12,754 nucleotides of DNA from Firmicutes bacterium UBA2595 (GTDB lineage: Bacteria > Bacillota > Thermincolia > Thermincolales > UBA2595): positions 1,368 through 14,121 of the forward strand of contig DDKP01000118.1 of assembly GCA_002339745.1 (NCBI GenBank). Direction: 5' to 3'. How positions within the stretch are numbered: the first letter of the stretch is position 1; every line of letters begins with the position of its first letter. Positions 1-5,949 of this stretch are shown here, piece by piece. The position numbers were made by a program, and so were the translations under genes. Below the pieces are notes generated by a model that worked only from the letters and a program-made list of their open reading frames with translations, searched no databases and was not told where the DNA came from.

Positions 1-4
1 AAAA

Positions 5-20
5 TGTCGAAATGTATAAT
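5..20 (+). promoter_or_regulatory. Partial promoter with Spo0A-box-like heptamer upstream of the deacetylase
   Basis: TATAAT at 15-20 is a perfect sigma-A -10 hexamer, 39 nt before the TTG start at 60. The heptamer TGTCGAA at 5-11 is an exact match to the Spo0A (0A) box core. The matching -35 would lie just outside the window, so the promoter is only partly visible. The box falls between the presumed -35 and the -10, which would suit repression as well as activation; the direction of any control is unknown. Confidence 0.45.
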
Positions 21-59
21 TAATAAATTAAGGACAGAAGTGTTAAAGCGGAGGTAAAG

Positions 60-884
60 TTGAGAAAAAGGCTGTTTTTCCTAATTATACTTGCCCTTAT
101 AATGATGTTTATCCAGGGATGCAGCTATGGCAGGAACCAGACCGGTTTAGGCTATATCTTAAAAGAGGCTGCCAAGCTGCGCAGTTACCATACTTATTAT
201 GTAAAAGAATATGTAAAAGAACCGGAAGTTGCCGGGGCGGGTGAAACACGGCAGGATGATTCATCAAACCGAAACAGCAATGATTCCATACCGGGGCAGA
301 AAAAAAAGGTGTACCTAACTTTTGACGACGGGCCTGACAGCCTCATAACACCCCTGATCCTGGACATCCTGGACGGTTACGGCGCAAAAGCAACTTTTTT
401 TGTTGTGGGTACCAATGTGGAAAAAAATCCCGAAATACTGCGAGATATAGTCAAACGCGGCCATGCCGTCGGCAACCATACCTATAACCACCGTTACAGT
501 GACGTTTATTCCGGTGGGGATGGCTTTTTGAGATCCATCAGGCTCAACGATGAACTCATCTTCCAAACTATAGGGCAGAGAACTCGCGTTGTAAGGGACC
601 CCGGGGGAGAAGTCCGAAAAAGCGAGTCATTAAAAAGATTGCTGGCTCACAACGGGTACCAACTGATAGACTGGAATGTCGATTCCCATGACTCCAGGGT
701 CCCAAGTCCCAGCGCTCCCGAAATTATTGAAAACATTCGGCGGCAGATCATGCAGGAACACCTCTGGCCTGGTGTGATCATCCTTATGCATGACGGTCCA
801 GGCCATATGAATACCGTGAGGGCGCTCCCTACCGTCCTTGATATGCTGGTAAACCAGGGTTTTCAGTTTGAGGTGTTGAAGTAG
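60..884 (+). CDS. Lipid-anchored polysaccharide deacetylase (NodB homology domain)
   Basis: 274-aa predicted lipoprotein that should remove acetyl groups from N-acetylated sugars of peptidoglycan or another surface polysaccharide, outside the membrane. The start is TTG at 60, set by GGAGG at 50-54 with 5 nt spacing. Residues 1-20 form a signal peptide ending in a lipobox (IQGC, Cys21). A charged linker runs to about residue 82. The carbohydrate esterase family 4 domain follows with all five motifs visible: TFDDGP (87-92, Asp89 and Asp90), the metal pair His140 and His144 in GNHTYNH, RDPGG (179-183), DWNVD (204-208), and LMHDG (242-246) with the catalytic His244. The family is clear; the exact substrate is not. 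The length suits a single-domain PgdA/PdaA-like enzyme. The stop codon lies within the first arm of the palindromic repeat at 882-995. Confidence 0.93.
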   Translation: MRKRLFFLIILALIMMFIQGCSYGRNQTGLGYILKEAAKLRSYHTYYVKEYVKEPEVAGAGETRQDDSSNRNSNDSIPGQKKKVYLTFDDGPDSLITPLILDILDGYGAKATFFVVGTNVEKNPEILRDIVKRGHAVGNHTYNHRYSDVYSGGDGFLRSIRLNDELIFQTIGQRTRVVRDPGGEVRKSESLKRLLAHNGYQLIDWNVDSHDSRVPSPSAPEIIENIRRQIMQEHLWPGVIILMHDGPGHMNTVRALPTVLDMLVNQGFQFEVLK

Positions 885-995
885 TAAGATTATAGGGAAG
901 GGCAGGTGTATTCCTTCGAGCGGCAACGACTCCGCCGGCCAGACGGACGTCAGTCCGCTCTGCGGAACACACCTGCCCCTTCCTTAATCTTACTA
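882..995. repeat. Long imperfect palindromic repeat, copy 1 (short form)
   Basis: The left arm starts at the deacetylase stop codon (TAGTAAGATTA, 882-892) and the right arm ends with its reverse complement (985-995). Between them the arms pair again through GGCAGGTGT (901-909) with ACACCTGCC and through a GAGCGG/CCGCTC block; the apex is a GC-rich stretch near 930-945. The core GGCAGGTGTRTTCC plus GAGCG recurs in the repeat at 9308-9527. It lies between two convergent genes, so the RNA could fold as a bidirectional terminator-like stem, but no strong T run follows. It carries no gene and looks like a MITE- or REP-type dispersed element. Confidence 0.75.
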
Positions 996-1036
996 TAATA
1001 TGAATAGGTCCGCTTTATTAGGCAGTCTATTTGGTA

Positions 1037-1348
1037 TTAAAATCTTGCTGCGATTTGGGAGGTGAATTCCCGGACCAGTTCGATGTCTTCGGATTCTACC
1101 TCAATTTCAAACTCGTTGTCGGAGATTTCTATCTCAATTTCAACCTCACTACTGGTTCCGGTCATTTGCGGATTTCCTTCCTGCCCGCTGGTAGAAGTCT
1201 TTTTTACCAGCTTGATTTCATCAGATTCGTATTTTTTTACCGTGAAATCCATGTCTTCCGATAAGTACTTGAGCACTTCCAGAAGTTTTTTAGCGCTGAC
1301 GCTCCCTTCAATTTTTATTTTTCCCTCGAATTTAATGGACTTGGCCAA
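1037..1348 (-). CDS. Small acidic hypothetical protein
   Basis: Unrecognised protein of 103 aa if it starts at TTG 1348, which has GGGGGTG about 6 nt upstream. A longer frame opens at TTG 1387 (116 aa) but has no ribosome binding site. Residues 1-50 read as strand-helix-strand with many Lys, residues 51-67 as a polar linker, and residues 68-90 as alternating Glu and hydrophobic residues (EVEIEIEI), which suggests acidic amphipathic strands. There is no signal peptide, membrane segment or Cys. A distant resemblance to the amphi-Trp type of small acidic proteins is possible, but the Trp residues that name that family are absent, so no function is assigned. It sits downstream of the surface operon, with its own promoter at 1411-1439 and the palindrome CCGCTGCAGCGG (1394-1405) near the expected transcription start. 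Confidence 0.7.
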   Translation of the reverse strand: MAKSIKFEGKIKIEGSVSAKKLLEVLKYLSEDMDFTVKKYESDEIKLVKKTSTSGQEGNPQMTGTSSEVEIEIEISDNEFEIEVESEDIELVREFTSQIAARF

Positions 1349-1410
1349 CTCACACACCCCCATATTGTCGGTATTCGTATAAACCAATTCATACCGCTGC
1401 AGCGGCGTTT

Positions 1411-1439
1411 ATTATCTACTAGGCCGGTATAGCTGTCAT
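1411..1439 (-). promoter_or_regulatory. Sigma-A promoter for the small acidic protein gene
   Basis: On the minus strand, ATGACA (1439-1434, 5 of 6 to TTGACA) and GATAAT (1416-1411, 5 of 6 to TATAAT) are separated by exactly 17 bp. The -35 overlaps the TGA stop of the upstream lipoprotein gene. Transcription would begin near 1404, at a perfect 12-bp palindrome CCGCTGCAGCGG (1394-1405) that could be an operator or a small 5' hairpin. Confidence 0.55.
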
Positions 1440-2263
1440 TCCCTTACCAGATAAGGGGTGATTTTCTCTTCCGGGGCTGGTATGTTCAGGGTGCGGCTGT
1501 TGTAGTCATAAAACTTGTAAAAGACTTCCTGGTACAGGGAACCCGCCTTGGGCACCGGCATGGTTGTCTCGGTTTTATACTGGTAGATGAAATTCTCACC
1601 GTTCTTTTCGTCCTTGCCGATCCATACGGTAAATTTCATTTCCAGCCCGTCGAAATATTGCTTGGCTGTTCCGGCATTCCCGGGGAGAATCTGTATACCG
1701 ATAGATTCGGCAACACGAAGGGCGTCCTCTGAATTCAAATGAATCTGGTAAACGTAGCACTTTTTACCCAGGACTTCTCCATCGGGAAGCCGTACCGCCT
1801 TATCAGCCACCGGAAGAAGACCCTCAAAATCGAGAAAAGGTTCTCTGGGGTTTTCTGTGGGTTCAATTTTGCGCCATTTGGCCTTTTCGGAAATGTAGAC
1901 ATCATTGCCCCACCTGTAATAGCGGTACCGGTGGCCGAATACCTGGACGTCCAGAAGGTAACCCTTTTCCTTATCATAACTACCGGTAGTGTAGAAGTCC
2001 GTTTTCCTCTTTTGGACTTTGGTTACACCCCAGCCGGTGAACCTAAACTTGCCGCCGTTTTTGACGGAATTCTCAAAAGCCCTGGCCAGTCTGTCCGGGG
2101 CTTCAGGAGCATTTCTAACCTGAGGCGCTTCTGCCTTTTCAAATTCCCTGAGCCCTGATTTGACAGCACAGCCGCCCAGGAACAGGGAGAAAGCCAGCAG
2201 TGCGGTAAGGAGCAGGGTGAGGCGAGTAGTTTTGTCTGGATTAAGCAACTTGCCCACCCCCAT
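1436..2263 (-). CDS. Lipoprotein of unknown function, possible LolA/LppX-like fold
   Basis: 275-aa predicted lipoprotein if it starts at ATG 2263; TTG 2248 (270 aa), which has GGGGGTG about 6 nt ahead, is an alternative. The open frame extends to 2500, but that extension lies inside the upstream gene and lacks a signal sequence, so it is rejected. Residues 15-31 are hydrophobic and end in a lipobox (LGGC, Cys32). The mature part is rich in beta-prone segments and in Tyr and Lys, with one early helix near 'ARAFENSVKNGG'. This layout resembles lipoproteins of the LolA/LppX superfamily that carry lipids or glycolipids; the link is tentative and rests on overall look, not on a diagnostic motif. 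It overlaps the preceding FG-GAP gene by 23 bp and is the last gene of the operon, suggesting translational coupling and a shared surface role. Confidence 0.82.
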   Translation of the reverse strand: MGVGKLLNPDKTTRLTLLLTALLAFSLFLGGCAVKSGLREFEKAEAPQVRNAPEAPDRLARAFENSVKNGGKFRFTGWGVTKVQKRKTDFYTTGSYDKEKGYLLDVQVFGHRYRYYRWGNDVYISEKAKWRKIEPTENPREPFLDFEGLLPVADKAVRLPDGEVLGKKCYVYQIHLNSEDALRVAESIGIQILPGNAGTAKQYFDGLEMKFTVWIGKDEKNGENFIYQYKTETTMPVPKAGSLYQEVFYKFYDYNSRTLNIPAPEEKITPYLVRE

Positions 2264-3824
2264 CCGGTTTTTTCCTCTTTTTTCTCCACTGGAGCCCAAA
2301 TCCAGTGACAATAAGACCTGCTGTGATGATATACAACCCCTGCACCACCGGCAGGTTATGCTTTTCCAGCACAAATACCTGGTGTCTGCGGTACATGTAA
2401 CCGACCAGTTCGTTTTTCCCGTCACCGTCGACATCTCCGGCCCGCAGGTTAATAAGACCTGAGAACACCCGCCATTTTTGATATAGGGTTCCGTTCTCAT
2501 ATATATAACCTGTCATGTACCTGGTCGGATTATCCCTCACATTGCTTTTGGAAAGGGCAATAATATGGGGTGTTGGATTGCTTCCCAGGGGGGCAAAATC
2601 CTCAAAACGGAATTTCTGGAACCTGGCTTTGTCCCCCATAACTGCCGGGTACGACCACAGGGTTTGCCATTTACCATCCGTCAGTTTCAAAATTCTGGAG
2701 GTTTCCGCGGTAAGCAGGAGCTCGTCCGTGTTGTCACCGTCAACGTCGCCTGTCAGTATTTCAGCGGTACCTATGTCCGGAATGTTTTCCCGGGTCAAGG
2801 TTCCCACTACCTGTTTTTTGCCTTGGGAATCCCAGACTTTGAGAGTGTCATCGATAATAACAAGTTCTTCCGGCAGGCCAGGGAGGAGGTTGCCCGGCAA
2901 TTTGGCCGGAGACAGTTCAGGATATGAAACATCCGGAAAACTGTCGATCCGGGCTTCCAGGCTTCTTTGATTGAGTTTCAGCAGCTCAAAGGGAAGGCTG
3001 CCGAACCTGACTGTTTTTTCCACCAGTTCGGCACTGTCGAGCTGAGGGTTCAACCGATGTTCAGTTCCGTTGTAATCCCGGATTGTACTCTCGTATAGAG
3101 GATATCCAATGTAGTCTACCGGTAGCAAGGCGGCCAGCCGGTCCGGGTCATATTTCCCTGGCTGAATTTCCCGGAAGGTTTCCCCGTTCCACTTATAGAC
3201 GACAAAACGGCTATATTCAGGTTCCAGTGTGGACTCCACGACACCTTTTTCGGCAATGTCCCGCTGTTCCCGGGCGGCAAGATCGAGGTTCTCCTGGGTT
3301 ATGATTTCTTTTATCCCGTCGGCGTCTACATCTGCCAGCGCGATGGGAAAATAATCAACCGAACCGTACTTTTTGTAAAGCGCCGGGCTTACCCACTTTA
3401 CGCCGAATTCCGTCCAGAAACGTACCTGGGACATTTCAATGGTTGAATTAAGAATTAGGGCCACCAGGAACATAACCAGGTACCGGCGCACTTTGAACCG
3501 GCCCAGCAGTTTCCCCACGATGAGCAGGACAAAAAAGATGAAAAGCGTACCAAAAATCTTGTTGAGCAGAGGAAAGTCTCTTATATTATCGATGGCCTTC
3601 ATGGCCAGGAGAAAAGTGAGGGCTGTAACGGTAGTCGATAACCTCTTTTCGTCGGGGATGCACCAGACCAGAAGGCTTATCAGGAGCAAGACCAATGCTA
3701 CTCCGTAAGCAGACCAGTCCAGAACGGCCGGAACGATTAGAAGCTCATAGAAAACAAAAAGATAGAGGGCTAACAGAATGCTGTTGACTATTCCCCAGGA
3801 GCATTGCAGGCACTTCCTAACCAT
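2241..3824 (-). CDS. Multi-pass membrane protein with FG-GAP (VCBS) calcium-type repeats
   Basis: 527 aa. The ATG at 3824 has GGAGG 8 nt upstream and overlaps the end of the previous gene by 8 bp. Four or so membrane helices fill residues 10-130. The region from about 135 to 490 should be extracellular, and a last helix (about 494-511) is followed by a basic tail, KKRKK. Three calcium-loop motifs of the FG-GAP/integrin-alpha type are plain: DVDADG (165-170), DVDGDN (360-365) and DVDGDG (464-469), each followed by an acidic-hydrophobic strand such as 'DELLLTA'. Such repeats usually build beta-propeller blades. Only three clear motifs in about 350 residues implies degenerate blades between them. 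The function is unknown; a scaffold or binding role beside the O-antigen ligase-like protein is an inference from the overlap of the genes. Confidence 0.85.
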   Translation of the reverse strand: MVRKCLQCSWGIVNSILLALYLFVFYELLIVPAVLDWSAYGVALVLLLISLLVWCIPDEKRLSTTVTALTFLLAMKAIDNIRDFPLLNKIFGTLFIFFVLLIVGKLLGRFKVRRYLVMFLVALILNSTIEMSQVRFWTEFGVKWVSPALYKKYGSVDYFPIALADVDADGIKEIITQENLDLAAREQRDIAEKGVVESTLEPEYSRFVVYKWNGETFREIQPGKYDPDRLAALLPVDYIGYPLYESTIRDYNGTEHRLNPQLDSAELVEKTVRFGSLPFELLKLNQRSLEARIDSFPDVSYPELSPAKLPGNLLPGLPEELVIIDDTLKVWDSQGKKQVVGTLTRENIPDIGTAEILTGDVDGDNTDELLLTAETSRILKLTDGKWQTLWSYPAVMGDKARFQKFRFEDFAPLGSNPTPHIIALSKSNVRDNPTRYMTGYIYENGTLYQKWRVFSGLINLRAGDVDGDGKNELVGYMYRRHQVFVLEKHNLPVVQGLYIITAGLIVTGFGLQWRKKRKKPDGGGQVA

Positions 3825-5172
3825 GTATGCGGCCTCCTTCAGTCCCGGCAGCTGTGCTTTCTTCTCCGGTATCGTTGGCTAAAATTTCTCTTTCAGTCGC
3901 GGTGATTGAACTGCCTCCTTCAGCGGTTGGATTGCCCGTTGCGGTTTTAACGCTATTGAAAGGCAATGCCGCCAGCAGTCCTGCCACAAGCCAGAAATAG
4001 ATATTTAAATAGGGAATCTCAAAGATGTTCTCCACACCGTTGTGCAGGACGATGGCCAGCAGGCCCGCGAACATCCCGGCCGCCATAAACCTGAGGCGGG
4101 GTGAAGACAGCCTTTTCATGGACACATAGCCCTCTTTGAGCGTTGTGAGAATGAGCCATAAGAACAGGGACAGTCCTACCAGCCCCATTTCCGCCAAGGT
4201 TTTGATATAATAATTGTCAACATAGAATGTGCCGTAGTGACGGCTGGCCACGGCGCCTCCAAAGTGGCCCAGCCCGACGCCGAACAGCGGGTTGTTTCTC
4301 ATCTGGTCATAGGCTTCGAGCCAACGGCTGATCCGGCCGCTTTGAGCGCTCTTCATCAGGTATTCGGGCGTGAAGAGATAAGCAATGCGCTGGTTGACGG
4401 CCGGAACAAAAATAACGGCGATAATTCCTGCAATAACCCCGGCAATCAGGATTCTCCGGTCATAAAGGATGCCTGTTAAAGCTATTGCGCCGGCAAAAGC
4501 CAGCCATGCCCCCCGTGAGAAAGTAAAAACGAGACAGACAGCCATGGCGCCGGCGGCTCCCAACCAAAGGATCTTTTTGGCCCAGTTTTTTTCCTGCATA
4601 AAAAGACCCAAAGCAATAGGCGTCAGCATGGCCATCTGGCTGCCCAGGGCATTCGGACTGGTGGTTATAGAGAAGACGCGTGTTCTGACCGCTTCGGTGG
4701 CGTCAATCCACCTGCCCAGCATAGGGGCTTTAACTATCCATTGATAAATCCCGAAGAGGGCCATCAGAAAACCGATTACGACTAAGACAGACAGAAGGTC
4801 CCTGGCCTGTTCGGGCCGGTCAGTCAGATAAAAAGCCACAAAGAACACGAACATATACTGAAACATGGCCCGGAAGCCTTCTATATTTATGGACAGGGTG
4901 GTGAGGTCAAGGATAAGGTAGGCAGCCCCTGCCAAAACCATGGCCAGGATAGGCTTGGTCAGACGGGTCCTGCGGCCGGTATCTCCGAAGATCAGCCGGA
5001 CGCTTACGAGGACAAGGCCTCCAGCCAGCATAAGTTCATCCCAGAGAGAGGACAGGACCGGGATAGGCAGTTTGTTCCGCAGGATGTAGTCGATTACCGG
5101 AAAACTCATGAATAATGCCAAAACACAAAAATGCACTTTCTCCGTAAAAACCGAGGATTTGGACCAAAACAT
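3817..5172 (-). CDS. O-antigen ligase / Wzy-type polymerase family membrane protein
   Basis: 451 aa. The start is ATG 5172, chosen because GGAGG lies 7 nt upstream; the frame remains open to 5202 without such a site. About 11-12 membrane helices are visible. The family signature region is present: the 'FSRGAWL' segment (about 218-225, with Arg220), a large outside loop with 'NNPLFGVGLGHFG' (293-305), and a late 'LHNGVENIFEI' helix start (His377) before the last helices. Members of this family (Wzy_C) join or polymerise lipid-linked glycans on the outer face of the membrane. In a Gram-positive setting the product would be a capsule, a secondary wall polymer or a protein glycan. The last 45 or so residues are a polar cytoplasmic tail. 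It is the first gene of a three-gene overlapping operon and has its own promoter at 5211-5239. Confidence 0.88.
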   Translation of the reverse strand: MFWSKSSVFTEKVHFCVLALFMSFPVIDYILRNKLPIPVLSSLWDELMLAGGLVLVSVRLIFGDTGRRTRLTKPILAMVLAGAAYLILDLTTLSINIEGFRAMFQYMFVFFVAFYLTDRPEQARDLLSVLVVIGFLMALFGIYQWIVKAPMLGRWIDATEAVRTRVFSITTSPNALGSQMAMLTPIALGLFMQEKNWAKKILWLGAAGAMAVCLVFTFSRGAWLAFAGAIALTGILYDRRILIAGVIAGIIAVIFVPAVNQRIAYLFTPEYLMKSAQSGRISRWLEAYDQMRNNPLFGVGLGHFGGAVASRHYGTFYVDNYYIKTLAEMGLVGLSLFLWLILTTLKEGYVSMKRLSSPRLRFMAAGMFAGLLAIVLHNGVENIFEIPYLNIYFWLVAGLLAALPFNSVKTATGNPTAEGGSSITATEREILANDTGEESTAAGTEGGRIHG

Positions 5173-5205
5173 GATTTTGCCTCCGATCTTTCGGCACGCC
5201 ATTAC

Positions 5206-5239
5206 ATGATATTATATCATAACTGATTACCCTCAACAA
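5206..5239 (-). promoter_or_regulatory. Sigma-A promoter of the surface operon, with -10 inside a perfect dyad
   Basis: On the minus strand, TTGTTG (5239-5234) and a perfect TATAAT (5216-5211) are 17 bp apart; TGA just before the -10 gives an extended -10. The -10 sits in a perfect dyad, ATGATAT-A-ATATCAT (5206-5220), which could be an operator for a repressor that blocks the promoter. The predicted start is near 5204, about 30 nt before the ATG at 5172. Confidence 0.65.
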
Positions 5240-5295
5240 CAGAGAGAATGTGCATGGCACAGCACGGGCTTATGGTAATTGTTATATTGAGACAA

Positions 5296-5323
5296 ACAAA
5301 AAAGGGGTGTCCCCCTTTTTTGT
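5296..5323 (-). terminator. Rho-independent terminator after the collagen-like gene
   Basis: A perfect 12-bp stem with a 4-nt loop: ACAAAAAAGGGG (5296-5307), loop 5308-5311, CCCCTTTTTTGT (5312-5323). On the minus strand the stem is followed by T-rich sequence. It lies 11 nt past the stop of the gene ending at 5334 and insulates it from the surface-operon promoter downstream. Confidence 0.9.
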
Positions 5324-5333
5324 TGCTCTTTTT

Positions 5334-5870
5334 TTATTGATACAGGTCTTTGTTGGTGTTGAAAACAGCCTGACCGGTCGGTCCCGGTTCCTTCCCGACC
5401 GCGGAGGCGCCGGCAAACCCGTACTGGCCTGCAGTACCGGTTGTGCCGGCCAAACCAAACTGGCCTGTAGCGCCGGTTGTTCCGGCAAAACCATACTGGC
5501 CGGTAGGCCCGTACTGATGGGTTGGAATGTATCTCTGCGACCACTGCTGGCCGGCCTGCCAGCCAGGAGCCTGGATCCCTCCGGCATAAACATTCGGACC
5601 TGCAAATGGCTGGGCGCCAACCTGGCTGGCCACCTGGGACATCAGGCTGCTCATCTGTGACATTTGCTGGCTCAGTTGCGATGCGAGTTGCTGCATTTGC
5701 TGCAACTGCTGGCTGGCGTTACGCTCAGCCTGCTGCAACTGCTGGAGCTGGCTTACATTAGATTGCTCTGATTGTGCCAACCGTGAGCAAATCTGGCTGA
5801 ACTGGCTGAGATTTTGTTGGAACTGCTGAATCTGGCTGTTCAGTTGTTGAAGCACTTGATGATATGGCAT
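5334..5870 (-). CDS. Q/S-rich coiled-coil protein with short collagen-like Gly-X-Y domain
   Basis: 178 aa. The start is ATG 5870, behind a near-perfect AAGGAGGTG (5885-5877) with 6 nt spacing; the GTG at 5879 belongs to that ribosome binding site. Residues about 4-85 are made of Gln, Ser and hydrophobic residues spaced 3-4 apart (for example L56, M59, L66, M70, M73, M77, V80, V84), so a long, nearly uncharged coiled coil is predicted. A Gly/Ala/Pro/Tyr-rich hinge follows. Residues 121-156 are twelve unbroken Gly-X-Y triplets (GPT GQY GFA GTT GAT GQF and so on), rich in Thr like the collagen-like regions of Bacillus exosporium filaments. There is no signal peptide or membrane segment. A structural surface or spore-coat role is an inference from this build and from a possible mother-cell sigma-type promoter; no named family is recognised. 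Confidence 0.85.
   Translation of the reverse strand: MPYHQVLQQLNSQIQQFQQNLSQFSQICSRLAQSEQSNVSQLQQLQQAERNASQQLQQMQQLASQLSQQMSQMSSLMSQVASQVGAQPFAGPNVYAGGIQAPGWQAGQQWSQRYIPTHQYGPTGQYGFAGTTGATGQFGLAGTTGTAGQYGFAGASAVGKEPGPTGQAVFNTNKDLYQ
5397..5504 (-). repeat. Three tandem 36-nt repeats coding the collagen-like region
   Basis: Three in-frame copies of a 12-codon unit of the form [TA]GQ[YF]G[FL]AG[TA][TS][GA]x encode the Gly-X-Y tract. The third copy has diverged and breaks the triplet rule near its end. The DNA periodicity is also visible (recurring ccggttgt and actggcctg blocks on the plus strand). Such units can expand or contract by slippage, so length may vary between strains. Confidence 0.8.
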
Positions 5871-5895
5871 GGGAATCACCTCCTTATCACGATTT

Positions 5896-5927
5896 TAAAA
5901 TATGCCTTCCTTCATGAAGTAGTATTT
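5896..5927 (-). promoter_or_regulatory. Possible sporulation (sigma-E/K-like) promoter of the collagen-like gene
   Basis: On the minus strand CATATTTTA (5904-5896) fits the CATAnnnTA -10 of mother-cell sigma factors, with AAATACT (5927-5921) 16 bp upstream as a weak -35. The start would be near 5889, leaving a short leader with the strong ribosome binding site. A perfect palindrome CTTCATGAAG (5909-5918) lies in the spacer. No good sigma-A pair was found: TTGACA occurs at 5941-5936 but lacks a -10 at proper spacing. Confidence 0.3.
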
Positions 5928-5949
5928 AACAAAACTGTCAAAGGTATTA

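Noticed and set aside
882..995. The repeat as a standard rho-independent terminator
   Set aside because: The stem is long but imperfect and is not followed by a T run on either strand; termination is possible but not shown.
2264..2500. N-terminal extension of the lipoprotein reading frame (79 codons)
   Set aside because: It lies wholly inside the FG-GAP gene in another frame, and the signal peptide with lipobox begins only after ATG 2263.
5233..5660. Long open frames opposite and in other frames of the collagen-like gene
   Set aside because: They arise from the 36-nt repeats, which keep several frames open; they run across the terminator and have no ribosome binding sites, unlike the real gene with its near-perfect one.
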